Of a stretch of 10,382 nt of DNA, positions 1-7,375 are shown in pieces. The notes under the pieces are model-generated. The model did no database searches, had not been told where the DNA came from, and saw nothing but the letters and a program-made list of their open reading frames with translations. Source of the stretch: Candidatus Aquiluna sp. XM-24bin5 (lineage in GTDB: Bacteria > Actinomycetota > Actinomycetia > Actinomycetales > Microbacteriaceae). The translations under genes and the position numbers were made by a program. The stretch's first letter is position 1. The number at the start of each line of letters is the position of its first letter. The stretch spans positions 2,638 through 13,019 of the forward strand of contig QCWE01000012.1 of the NCBI GenBank assembly GCA_003149555.1, written 5' to 3'.

Positions 1-951
1 TTAATCTCGCCAGGTATTATGATCGCTGCGTCCATTGTTATGGGTCGCGCTTTGGCCCCTGTTGAACAAGCTGTTGGTCAATGGAAGCAATTTGTGGGTG
101 CCCGAGCTGCACATGCTCGGTTGAAGCAACTTTTTATGCAGGTTGCCGAACAAGAAGAGCGTGTTGAGTTGCCTGCGCCCAAAGGTAAGCTGAGCGTTGA
201 TAAGCTCTTCGCAACTGTTCCTGGGACGCGTGACGCATTGTTACGTGGCATAAGTTTCAACATTGAGCCAGGCGAAGTCCTTGCCATCATCGGTCCAAGT
301 GGTTCGGGTAAATCGTCACTGGTTCGTCACCTGGTAGGTGCTTCCAATCCTGCTTCTGGTGCGGTGCGTTTAGATGGCACGGAAATGCAGCATTGGGGGC
401 CAGATCAACTTGGACGCTATATCGGGTATCTGCCACAAGATGTGAAACTGTTCAGTGGATCCGTCGCTGAAAATGTTTCGCGTTTTGCAGAGGGGGCGGA
501 TGATAAAGATATCGTCATCGCCTCCAAGCTGTCTGGGGCGCATGATATGATCCAAACACTTGGCAATGGTTATGAAACCGAAGTTGGTGACGGTGGGATG
601 TTCTTGTCCGGAGGACAGCGTCAACGTGTCGGCTTAGCGCGTGCTGTCTATCGCCTGCCAAGCCTGATCGTTCTTGATGAACCAAACTCTAACCTTGATA
701 GCATGGGTGAGAAAGCTCTGATCCAGTGCATTCAAGAGTTGAAGAAAATGGGTAAGACCGTAATCGTCGTAACCCATAAATCTAATCTCTTAGCAGTATC
801 TGACAAAACGTTGATGCTGATGAATGGTGCTGTCGAGAAGTTTGGCCTGACAAAGGAATTGTTTGCGCAGCAAAAACAGCAGCAACAGGCTCTTTCGAAA
901 GTTTCTGGGGAAAAGGGCCCCTCAGTCATTAAGTTATCAACGTCTGAGTAA
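1..951 (+). CDS. Type I secretion system ABC transporter/ATPase, PrtD-like (5' end outside window)
   Basis: C-terminal part of an inner-membrane ABC protein that powers one-step export of a protein substrate through a channel made with a HlyD-type adaptor and an outer-membrane TolC-type protein. The reading frame is open from base 1, so the gene starts upstream; about 316 codons are visible of a family usually near 560-600 residues. The first visible stretch (GRALAPVEQAVGQWKQF) is the end of the membrane domain typical of PrtD-like transporters. Counting from the Met at base 19: Walker A GPSGSGKSS 92-100, Q-loop Gln140, signature LSGGQ 196-200, Walker B LIVLDEP 216-222, D-loop NLDS 225-228, switch His253. 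All catalytic motifs are intact. The tail is Gln-rich (QQKQQQQ). The adaptor gene follows after 64 bases on the same strand, so the two probably form an operon. The family is certain; the exported substrate cannot be told from this window. Confidence 0.93.
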   Translation, partial: LISPGIMIAASIVMGRALAPVEQAVGQWKQFVGARAAHARLKQLFMQVAEQEERVELPAPKGKLSVDKLFATVPGTRDALLRGISFNIEPGEVLAIIGPSGSGKSSLVRHLVGASNPASGAVRLDGTEMQHWGPDQLGRYIGYLPQDVKLFSGSVAENVSRFAEGADDKDIVIASKLSGAHDMIQTLGNGYETEVGDGGMFLSGGQRQRVGLARAVYRLPSLIVLDEPNSNLDSMGEKALIQCIQELKKMGKTVIVVTHKSNLLAVSDKTLMLMNGAVEKFGLTKELFAQQKQQQQALSKVSGEKGPSVIKLSTSE

Positions 952-1015
952 AATAACCTTTGACCAAAGATTTGCCGAACCTTTCTCTGGACGAACAGCA
1001 TAGGACATATGCTAA

Positions 1016-2308
1016 ATGATTAAGAAGCCAAGCACACGCCCAGTTGCTCTTATGGGCTACGCAATTATATTCGTCATGTTCGGCGTCTTCGGGAGTTGGG
1101 CGGCTGTCGCCAAACTTGACAGCGCGGTATTTGCCCCAGGAACAATTTCTCTCGAAGGAAATAGAAAAGTTGTCCAGCACTTAGAAGGTGGCATCGTTGC
1201 AGAAATCCTCGTTGAAGAAGCCGATAGTGTTTCTGAAGGTGATATCCTGATCAAGCTCAGCGATGTTGAAGCACGCTCTAATTTAGATGTTCTTACCACT
1301 CGCTTGGATGTCGCCAAGGTAACTGAGGCGCGTTTGCTTGCCGAACGTGAACTGGCTGACACGATCGCATTGCCTAATGATTTACGAAAAGCGGACTCTG
1401 CCACTATCCAATCCTCATTCAAGGATCAGGCAGATTTGTTTCAAGATCGCCGTTCCATCTTAAAATCTCGCACAGACATTCTGGCTGTTCGTGTCGAGCA
1501 AACAAATACGCAAATCGAAGGTCTGGAGTTGCAGAAATCCGCACTTGAGCGGCGACTTGTGAACTTTACAGAGATGATTGAACGTATGCGGAGTGGCCAA
1601 GAAAAGGGGCTGATCCAAACAAATATCCTCTCTCAAAGAGAAGATGAATTGATCCAAATTGAAGCATCTTTGGGTCGTGTGATTTCAGAGATCGCACAAG
1701 CAAAAAATTCAATCAACGAGACTCATTTCGAAAAGTTGCAAGTTGAGCAAGAGTATAAGGAACGGGCCAATTCCGAATTAGAGAGAGTGCGTGCGGAAAT
1801 TGCTGAACTAGAGCAGCGTGCCAAGATTGTTGAAGATGTTCTGACGCGGACAGATATTCGTGCTCCGGGTTCAGGAACCATTCAAGATTTGAAAGTTCAT
1901 ACTGTGGGATCAGTTATTCAAGCGGGACAAGTTCTTATGGAATTGGTTCCTGAAGATGAAGAACTTCTCATAAATGCACGCGTCTCCCCACGTGATATTG
2001 ATAATGTGGCTCCAGGTCTACAAACAGAAGTGCGCTTTACAGCATTTAAAACAAAACTGACACCAATCATGCTTGGACAGGTGCAATCTGTTTCCAATGA
2101 TGTGATAACACCTGAAAATCCACAAGAGATGCCATATTATCTGGCTCGGATAGAGGTGATTGAAGAGGATATACCAGAAGAGATTTCAGGTAGGCTTACT
2201 CCAGGTATGCCCGCAGATGTTATTATTACAACGGGTGAGCGAACTGTTGCAAACTACATTGTATCCCCTTTAATGGATGCAGTTCGAAAAAGTATGATTG
2301 AAGAATAA
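1016..2308 (+). CDS. HlyD/PrtE-family type I secretion periplasmic adaptor
   Basis: Membrane-fusion protein that links the inner-membrane ABC transporter to the outer-membrane channel. The protein has 430 residues, normal for the PrtE/AprE group. A short cytoplasmic N-terminus is followed by one membrane segment (about 9-31), a split lipoyl domain (first half with QHLEGGIV near 54-61, second half IRAPGSGTIQDLKV near 281-293), a long helical coiled-coil hairpin (about 90-275), a beta-barrel region, and the family C-terminal signature LTPGMPADVIITTGERT (394-410). The ATG at 1016 is preceded in frame by a stop at 1013-1015, so translation cannot begin further upstream in this frame; AGGA at 1002-1005 is a reasonable ribosome binding site. 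It sits directly downstream of the ABC gene. It ends 43 bases from the 3' end of a convergent gene. The family assignment is firm. Confidence 0.94.
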   Translation: MIKKPSTRPVALMGYAIIFVMFGVFGSWAAVAKLDSAVFAPGTISLEGNRKVVQHLEGGIVAEILVEEADSVSEGDILIKLSDVEARSNLDVLTTRLDVAKVTEARLLAERELADTIALPNDLRKADSATIQSSFKDQADLFQDRRSILKSRTDILAVRVEQTNTQIEGLELQKSALERRLVNFTEMIERMRSGQEKGLIQTNILSQREDELIQIEASLGRVISEIAQAKNSINETHFEKLQVEQEYKERANSELERVRAEIAELEQRAKIVEDVLTRTDIRAPGSGTIQDLKVHTVGSVIQAGQVLMELVPEDEELLINARVSPRDIDNVAPGLQTEVRFTAFKTKLTPIMLGQVQSVSNDVITPENPQEMPYYLARIEVIEEDIPEEISGRLTPGMPADVIITTGERTVANYIVSPLMDAVRKSMIEE

Positions 2309-2331
2309 AAACAAAATTTGCTTGAAGCAAA
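2307..2331 (-). terminator. Intrinsic terminator-like hairpin between convergent genes
   Basis: On the minus strand a 6-bp stem (TTTGCT / AGCAAA, 2317-2322 with 2326-2331, 3-base loop) is followed by a T-rich run (TTTTGTTTTT, from 2316 down to 2307). This is the arrangement expected for a Rho-independent terminator at the end of the 616-aa gene. On the plus strand the hairpin lacks a T-tract. The stem is short and AT-rich, so it would be a weak terminator. Confidence 0.45.
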
Positions 2332-2351
2332 GGCAGAGAACAATCGTTTAA

Positions 2352-4202
2352 TTACGCTACGGTTGCGTAGTGATCAAAATCTGGCTGTAAGCCTACAGTG
2401 GATATTGTCCCACCGCCATTAAGCTCCCAACTCATTATATAATAAGGAGTTTCATTATCTGCAGTTTTGTAAAATCCAGACATGTCAATCAATATCATAT
2501 CGTCCCCTCGGACAATAATTTCAATGTCGTCATCTTTTGCCATAAAGGATTTAACAAAATCTTTTGCGCGTCCATCAAAAGATAAAGAGTCTGATTGATC
2601 AAAGTTAAACACGTTTTGAATAACTTCTTGGAAGGTTACGCCAACCTCAATTGCGAGGTTCAAATGGGATTCAAGATGATGTTCAGTGGACGCTAAATAG
2701 GCACCGTCTACAGAGACCAGAACGGATTGTTCATCTTGAACATCAGGCGTTGTGAAAACCACGATGCTTTCTGAAGAAGTAATGCTAGCGACATCGAATG
2801 ATGCGCGTATGTACTCGTCGCCAAGATAAAATGTGTGTAATGGAGTATCCCACGTTTGGATCAGTGTATTGATGTCTTCTTCTCTCGTGCTGATATGTAT
2901 TTTTGTCTCATCGCTTGTTGATTGAACAATGTTTTGCTCACCTCCAGTATCAGAATGGGACCGCATGATATCGTCATGTGTTGTATCTAAGGCGACTTTA
3001 TGCGTGCCCTCAGTATATTTTTGCGTGCTTTGATCGTTCTGTTCAGCTGAAACAAAACCATTATCTTGCAATGAGCGATCGCTTAATGCCAGCTGATGAT
3101 CGGAAGGATCAGTATGTGCATCTCTCGAGGGGTCACCATACGCAAGCGCGTCAAGCGGATGATGCAACTGAAGTTCAGTTAGAAACTTAATTATGGAATC
3201 TAAACGAGATGTATCTTCAGAATTTTCAGCAGATTGCTGGATAGACAACGCGCTGACCTGACCAAATGAAGAGAAAGCCTTGTCAATCAATGTCAGAATG
3301 GCGCTTTGATCGTCCAGTACCCGTTCTTCAGACAAGAAGCCTAAGGCAATTGCTATAGAGCTCAATCCAAATGCATAGCCCATTGGACTAATAGCTGTAA
3401 GAGTTGAAAGTTGCAGGTCCTTTGAGGGTACCACAGGGCTTTCGAGACGCATTACATCATCTTGTAAGGCCTTATGGTCATAATCTGAAATCTCATCAAT
3501 TGCTTGCCGCGTTTCAGTAGCGAACGTTTCAATTTGGTTCTCTTGGGGGTGGTCAAATGTAATGGTAAGATCACTCTCATCATCAATATCATCTGTGGCC
3601 ACCTCAGGCCGCACGAGAACTAAGTCTTCGGCTGACAAATAGAGTGTCCATACAAGAGCAGCCAAAAGTGCTGAAGGGTGCAGGCGTATTTTTCCTCCAC
3701 GTTTCAGATGCACAACACGATGTGTTACGTTGCTATCGGTACCCGCTGCTTGTTCTGCACCTAGTGTACGCAGAGTTGTGAAATCAGAGATTAGATCAGA
3801 GAAATTATGCCCCGACAGTGGGCGCTCAATATTGGGATTGTCTAATATATATTTTCCATTAATGCGGCAGAGATGGATAAAGACTTCCCCATCAGATTGA
3901 CAGAATACGAACCAAGGCTCGCCTTCGTCTGTGAGGCCTCTGTCTATTTCACAAACAACACCTGCTGCATCTAAGAGATGTTTAACGCGAAACAGATTGG
4001 CCAGTTCTTGATTGGTCCAATCACGTATCTTGTATTGAGACGGGACACCATCTTCTGTTGTGAGATCATTATGAATGACTGGCTCAAGTTCTACACGCCC
4101 TTCGGATGTATGCTTGAAAGAAAGCGTTTCGCCATCAGAACGCATAAAAGACAGTTCACCAGAACTGCCCATATTGCGTTTGAACTCTAGGACGTCTGCC
4201 AT
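2352..4202 (-). CDS. 616-aa protein of unknown function, two hydrophobic segments, beside type I secretion genes
   Basis: I do not recognise a named family. The N-terminal ~145 residues look like a compact folded domain with aromatic/Cys-rich patterns (WFVFCQSDGEVFIHLCRING at 97-116, then YILDNPNIERPLSGHNF). I have the impression that this kind of domain recurs beside alphaproteobacterial type I secretion clusters, but this is memory and not a search. A basic stretch (HLKRGGKIRLHPS, 165-177) leads into a hydrophobic segment (about 178-191), followed by a very acidic stretch (DDIDDESD). A second hydrophobic segment lies at about 272-290. A low-complexity acidic/Ser/Thr/Gln linker (about 320-440) leads to a C-terminal region (about 450-616) with predicted beta content and DxSxD-like patterns. 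There is no signal peptide at the start and no RTX nonapeptide repeat. ATG at 4202; only a weak GAGAATGG-like ribosome site upstream. It follows the XRE gene by 79 bases on the same strand and could be co-transcribed with it. It could be an accessory or regulatory membrane protein of the secretion system; its role is unknown. Confidence 0.8.
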   Translation of the reverse strand: MADVLEFKRNMGSSGELSFMRSDGETLSFKHTSEGRVELEPVIHNDLTTEDGVPSQYKIRDWTNQELANLFRVKHLLDAAGVVCEIDRGLTDEGEPWFVFCQSDGEVFIHLCRINGKYILDNPNIERPLSGHNFSDLISDFTTLRTLGAEQAAGTDSNVTHRVVHLKRGGKIRLHPSALLAALVWTLYLSAEDLVLVRPEVATDDIDDESDLTITFDHPQENQIETFATETRQAIDEISDYDHKALQDDVMRLESPVVPSKDLQLSTLTAISPMGYAFGLSSIAIALGFLSEERVLDDQSAILTLIDKAFSSFGQVSALSIQQSAENSEDTSRLDSIIKFLTELQLHHPLDALAYGDPSRDAHTDPSDHQLALSDRSLQDNGFVSAEQNDQSTQKYTEGTHKVALDTTHDDIMRSHSDTGGEQNIVQSTSDETKIHISTREEDINTLIQTWDTPLHTFYLGDEYIRASFDVASITSSESIVVFTTPDVQDEQSVLVSVDGAYLASTEHHLESHLNLAIEVGVTFQEVIQNVFNFDQSDSLSFDGRAKDFVKSFMAKDDDIEIIVRGDDMILIDMSGFYKTADNETPYYIMSWELNGGGTISTVGLQPDFDHYATVA

Positions 4203-4281
4203 TCAAGAACCATTCTCTGAAGTACACTCCGGCTGAGCGTAGAACCATCCGTCTTCTGGTTTTTAAGTTAGCCGAACTGTA

Positions 4282-4584
4282 TCACCCAACATCTTCAAAC
4301 AGTATTTGATATGTGCTTGGTTGATAATATTTCAGCAGAGTTTGAACAAAACTACGTGGGTCTTGTCCCAAGGCGATAGCCCACTCAGCATATCGATGCT
4401 CTGGGATTTTTCCTCGTCCTGTCTCAAGCTGTGAGATGAACGTATAATAGTCTAAATTCAAAAGATCGGCGAGGTCCCGTTGGGATAGCCCTCGCTCTTC
4501 GCGCAGCGATTTCAGCCATATACCCAATGTAGCACGATGCTCTTTGTTTTGTTCCGGTGTTGTTTTGTTCAATTCGGCAAGCAT
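4282..4584 (-). CDS. XRE-family helix-turn-helix transcriptional regulator
   Basis: DNA-binding protein of 100 residues with one Cro/C1-type HTH domain at about 20-75. The core LREERGLSQRDLADLLNLD (27-45) gives helices 2-3, and YYTFISQLETGRGKIP (46-61) carries the recognition helix and the conserved 'S-x-x-E-x-G-x' turn. The C-terminal tail (YAEWAIALGQDPRSFVQTLL onwards) is longer than a bare XRE domain; its function is unknown. ATG at 4584 with no strong Shine-Dalgarno. TATAAT/TATACT-like boxes lie 31-48 bases upstream. It lies between the ABC exporter gene (upstream, 193-base gap) and the 616-aa gene (downstream, 79-base gap), all on the minus strand, so it is a natural candidate to regulate this block. 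Its targets are inferred from position only. Confidence 0.9.
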   Translation of the reverse strand: MLAELNKTTPEQNKEHRATLGIWLKSLREERGLSQRDLADLLNLDYYTFISQLETGRGKIPEHRYAEWAIALGQDPRSFVQTLLKYYQPSTYQILFEDVG

Positions 4585-4614
4585 AGTGATGTCTTTCGTG
4601 GCAGCAGATAACCC

Positions 4615-4632
4615 ATTATACCATTGAGTATA
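4615..4632 (-). promoter_or_regulatory. Possible promoter -10 boxes upstream of the XRE gene
   Basis: On the minus strand there are two overlapping-spaced -10-like hexamers, TATACT (4632-4627) and TATAAT (4620-4615), 31-48 bases before the XRE start. I could not find a convincing -35 at standard spacing for either, so this is a tentative call. Confidence 0.3.
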
Positions 4633-4777
4633 GCACAGGTGTATTGAAAAAGCATACCCGTTGGTGCTGCATGTCAGAGATACGAGTTCAAGCTCTCATG
4701 ACGCGGTTAGTTACAACAATATCACAAGATATGGATGGGTTTGGGCTGCACTTGCTTGTAAGGGACTGACGATATGC

Positions 4778-6586
4778 TCAGGCATAGCTGCCTTTTTGCG
4801 CTTTATACATCCCAGCATACAGGCCGCCTTGCGCAATCAGAGTGTCATGATTCCCCTGCTCAACGACCTGGCCAGCATCCAACACATAGATCCAATCTGC
4901 ATGCGTGATAGCAGACAACCGATGCGCAACAATCAAAGTTGTCTTGCCCTCTGACAATCGGTTGAGAGCACGTTTTACCTTGTCTTCAGTTTTTTGATCC
5001 AAGGCTGATGTTGCTTCATCGAGGAGTAAGATTGGCGATGCCCGCAAGAAGGCACGTGCAATAGCGATGCGTTGTTTTTGACCCCCTGAGAGTTGGCTTC
5101 CCTTTGGCCCCAAAGGCTTGTCTCCACGAGCATCCATGAGATCCAGAATCTCTGCGGCTTCAGCTGCTGCACGAACCTCTTCATCCGTTGCGTCAGGCCG
5201 TACGTAGCGAATATTCTCTTTCAGAGAATTGTTAAAAATAACGATGTCCTGTGCAACTACGGAGAAGGAGGACCGCAGCGCTTTGATTTTTATGTCTTTT
5301 ACTGCCGTACCACCTATTGTAACGGACCCGTCCGCCACGTCATACAAGCGGGTTAGCAAACTCAGTACTGTTGTCTTTCCAGAACCAGTTGCGCCAACAA
5401 TTGCAGAGACCTTGCGCCCTTCGAAGCGCATAGAAAGGTTCTCAAAAAGAGGATGGTTTTGATCATAAGAAAACCGTACGTCGTCGAGAACAAGATCGCC
5501 TGATCGATCAAAATCCTCATGTGCATGTTGAGCGTCTGTAATTTTAGGGGTTTCACGATAAAGGCTGCGAACGCCGTCCAGAATAATTAGGTTTGCCTGC
5601 AATTTTGCAAAAAAACTTGCCAAAGTTCGGGCAGGATCAAAAATTAGTGCAAGCCCTAAAAGATACGCAATTATTCCTGCTCCATCGAGACCAAAATCTC
5701 CTGAGATGGCCATGTAGCCACCGCCACCAATTACTAAAACATATACAAAAGCAGCCATCATATCGATAGCTGGCATCACCAATGCCTGAGCAGATTGCAG
5801 GCGTAAGGATATATTACGAATATTATGTGTCGCAGTTACAAGGCGGCTCCGTTCTACTTCTTCTTGTCCAGAAATTTTAACCGTCCGCATGCCCGAAATC
5901 ATTTCATCAATGCCCGTCATATAAGCACCCATTGCATTTTCCGCAGTTGATTGGATGTTCTTAATTGTAGACGATACATGCTGAAGAAGCAGTAAAATCG
6001 TTGGCATCACGATAATAGCTGCTAGGAATAGCAGTGGAGATTTATAGAATAGATATCCTGAAACAATAATAATTGTTGCTGCATCACGAGCAGCATTAAC
6101 AGTTGCTTGCCCAACAAATAAGCTCAGCGATTGAGATTGATTAACAAGACGAAGAATAATCTCTCCAGGCTGAGTTCGCTCAAAAAACGCCAAATCTAAA
6201 GTCATAAGGTGATCGATCAAATCACGTCGCATCTGCATAACTGCCTCACTGGCGAGCCAAACAGAAAGGCGAGGGATGACATATGAAATTATGGCTCGCA
6301 TGGTAAAAAGCGAAAAAACAAGGGCACAGACCCAGACCAGATCATTGGTCGAACCGCTATCGAAGATGACTCTCAGGCCATTCTCTGTGAGCACCAGAAA
6401 CTGCTGATAAACTGCTCCTTGAACAGCAATCAGAGTGAGGACTAAAAATAGCCATGGGGTCTTCGATTTTAGGTATTTACTCCAAAACCATGAAATGTTC
6501 TCACGATCTTTTGGGGAGAACATAGGTCCTTTTTCACGATTATCTCCATTAGATTTTAGCCCCTTTAGAAAATTGGAAATCAGCAT
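4778..6586 (-). CDS. ABC exporter half-transporter, MsbA/lipid-exporter-like
   Basis: Full-length half-transporter with an N-terminal six-helix membrane domain fused to an ATPase domain; such proteins dimerise and flip or export lipids, drugs or peptides across the inner membrane. Numbering from the ATG at 6586 (602 residues): membrane segments lie from about 45 to 325; Walker A GATGSGKTT 398-406, Q-loop Gln446, signature LSGGQ 499-503, Walker B ILLLDEAT 519-526, D-loop SALD, switch His555. The coupling region (FFERTQPGEIILRLVNQ) is typical of MsbA-like proteins. No N-terminal C39 peptidase domain is visible, which argues against a bacteriocin maturation exporter. An in-frame GTG at 6598 would add four residues; I prefer the ATG because GAGTGGGA lies six bases before it. 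It lies upstream of the XRE and 616-aa genes on the same strand. The substrate is unknown. Confidence 0.92.
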   Translation of the reverse strand: MLISNFLKGLKSNGDNREKGPMFSPKDRENISWFWSKYLKSKTPWLFLVLTLIAVQGAVYQQFLVLTENGLRVIFDSGSTNDLVWVCALVFSLFTMRAIISYVIPRLSVWLASEAVMQMRRDLIDHLMTLDLAFFERTQPGEIILRLVNQSQSLSLFVGQATVNAARDAATIIIVSGYLFYKSPLLFLAAIIVMPTILLLLQHVSSTIKNIQSTAENAMGAYMTGIDEMISGMRTVKISGQEEVERSRLVTATHNIRNISLRLQSAQALVMPAIDMMAAFVYVLVIGGGGYMAISGDFGLDGAGIIAYLLGLALIFDPARTLASFFAKLQANLIILDGVRSLYRETPKITDAQHAHEDFDRSGDLVLDDVRFSYDQNHPLFENLSMRFEGRKVSAIVGATGSGKTTVLSLLTRLYDVADGSVTIGGTAVKDIKIKALRSSFSVVAQDIVIFNNSLKENIRYVRPDATDEEVRAAAEAAEILDLMDARGDKPLGPKGSQLSGGQKQRIAIARAFLRASPILLLDEATSALDQKTEDKVKRALNRLSEGKTTLIVAHRLSAITHADWIYVLDAGQVVEQGNHDTLIAQGGLYAGMYKAQKGSYA

Positions 6587-6639
6587 AAAAAATCCCACTC
6601 AAGTTTTTTACTACAGACGCCAATTGGCCTTCGAGTACT

Positions 6640-6673
6640 AAAAAAGTTTCCGTATAAACCATCCGAGAAAACT
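6640..6673 (-). terminator. Possible terminator downstream of repL
   Basis: On the minus strand, about six bases after the repL stop, the arm AGTTTTC (6673-6667) can pair with GGAAACT (6651-6645), 6 of 7 positions, with a 15-base loop; a T run (6645-6640) follows directly. The stem is weak and the loop long. If it works, it insulates the exporter gene, whose start lies 54 bases beyond the T run, from repL transcription. Confidence 0.35.
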
Positions 6674-6678
6674 ACATA

Positions 6679-7236
6679 TCAATCTTCAAGTTTTTTCCGA
6701 TCTTCGCTGTTACGGACGCAGCGGTACTCTTTGACGAAGGCAACACGGTCGCCTTTGAAAAACAGCGCCGGGTTCACCCAGTAGCTATTGGGAAGGCGGG
6801 GCTTCAGAAACTCTTTCTCGATGAGCTCTTTCAACCCCCGGCTAAAAGTCTGCTGCGACATCCCAACGTCTTCACCATGCAATCCACCGTCGAACCATGC
6901 GAGTTCTACAGTATCCACATACCCGCCCGTCATGTCTGTCTGCTCATAGACTTCGAGCACTTTGTGGAAGACGCGGTAAGCCGTGCGGCTCAGTCCGTAG
7001 GCTGCTTTCACACCATCCGCAAAAACCTTGACGAAGTGTTGATCGTCAACGTCGTGCCTGGTGACAATAGCTGACTGTGCTTCAATGATCTCTCCAGTCT
7101 TCGAATCCATGAGCTCACGGCTTACGGCTGTTGCGCTGTATCGTGACTTTGCTTTGATTGGTACAACAGGGGCAGATTCCAGAAAGGGATTCTCCTTTGG
7201 GCTGTACGTCAGTTTTCGCAAGTCTAACCGACTCAT
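6679..7236 (-). CDS. repL: RepL-family plasmid replication initiator
   Basis: Replication protein of the RepL family (best known from small Firmicute plasmids, also used by some Gram-negative plasmids). It would initiate replication of this replicon. From the ATG at 7236 the protein has 185 residues. A winged-helix core begins with the helix GLSRTAYRVFHKVLEVY (81-97), continues through VGMSQQTFSRGLKELIEKEF (124-143), which contains the presumed recognition helix, and ends with the family hallmark SYWVNPALFFKGDRVAFV (151-168). The N-terminal ~75 residues are less conserved and basic in places. An in-frame TTG at 7245 would add three residues but has no ribosome site; the ATG at 7236 has GGAG three bases upstream, rather close. 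Upstream lie a hairpin and a possible leader peptide, suggesting post-transcriptional control of copy number. The family call rests on motif recognition, not on a search. Confidence 0.82.
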   Translation of the reverse strand: MSRLDLRKLTYSPKENPFLESAPVVPIKAKSRYSATAVSRELMDSKTGEIIEAQSAIVTRHDVDDQHFVKVFADGVKAAYGLSRTAYRVFHKVLEVYEQTDMTGGYVDTVELAWFDGGLHGEDVGMSQQTFSRGLKELIEKEFLKPRLPNSYWVNPALFFKGDRVAFVKEYRCVRNSEDRKKLED

Positions 7237-7251
7237 ATTCTCCAACTATGC

Positions 7252-7329
7252 TTAAATTTTTGACGGTACAACTCCACTCAATATATGGCTCACCTCCAAA
7301 AATAAATAAATAATTGGAGCCATCTCCAT
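7252..7329 (-). CDS. Possible 25-aa leader peptide upstream of repL
   Basis: On the minus strand an ATG at 7329 opens a 25-codon frame starting MEMAPIIYLFLEVSHIL and ending at TAA 7254-7252, 15 bases before the repL ATG. It is hydrophobic in the middle. It starts inside the right-hand part of the long repL leader hairpin and contains within it a near-perfect Shine-Dalgarno, GGAGGTGA (7297-7290), whose TTGGAG part can pair with CTCCAA at 7319-7314. A shorter version would start at an in-frame TTG shortly after that Shine-Dalgarno and make nine residues. The layout resembles leader-peptide coupling of plasmid rep genes. The peptide has no recognisable relatives, so coding is unproven. Confidence 0.35.
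   Translation of the reverse strand: MEMAPIIYLFLEVSHILSGVVPSKI
7294..7319 (-). promoter_or_regulatory. Hairpin able to mask a strong Shine-Dalgarno in the repL leader
   Basis: CTCCAA (7294-7299 on the plus strand) and TTGGAG (7314-7319) form a 6-bp stem around a 14-base loop of almost only A and T. Read on the minus strand, the second arm is TTGGAG and runs into GTGA, so a GGAGGTGA ribosome site would be half buried in the stem. It shares its outer base (7319) with the larger hairpin, so the two structures could compete, as in translational attenuators. Confidence 0.4.
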
Positions 7330-7375
7330 CTTTTTGAGCAGTTCTGGAGAAAATCCTCAAGAAAATGGAGATGGC
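7319..7375 (-). promoter_or_regulatory. Long hairpin in the repL leader
   Basis: A perfect 11-bp inverted repeat (GCCATCTCCAT at 7319-7329 and ATGGAGATGGC at 7365-7375) continues inward without a gap into a second imperfect arm (7330-7338 with 7356-7364; 7 of 9 Watson-Crick pairs plus one possible G-U pair on the plus strand). The total stem is 20 bp with a 17-base loop (7339-7355). There is no T-tract, so it is not a standard terminator. It sits in the region expected to be the repL 5' leader and overlaps the start of the possible leader peptide. Plausible roles are attenuation, an antisense RNA target or a Rep-binding site. Confidence 0.6.

Noticed and set aside
4203..4250. Direct repeat AGAACCAT (near 4206 and 4242) before the 616-aa gene
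   Set aside because: Two 8-base copies 36 bases apart are too short to distinguish from chance without conservation data.
4655..4720. tRNA-like T-loop (GTTCAAGCTC) in the gap between the XRE and exporter genes
   Set aside because: No matching T-stem, acceptor stem or anticodon arm could be folded around it.
4780..4797. Plus-strand terminator (AGGCA-TAGC-TGCCT followed by T5)
   Set aside because: It lies over the last codons of the minus-strand exporter gene and no plus-strand gene ends nearby; the stem is only five pairs.
7115..7360. 81-codon minus-strand frame overlapping the start of repL
   Set aside because: It is out of phase with repL, starts at a TTG without a ribosome site and its product has no protein-like features; it is a shadow of repL and its leader.
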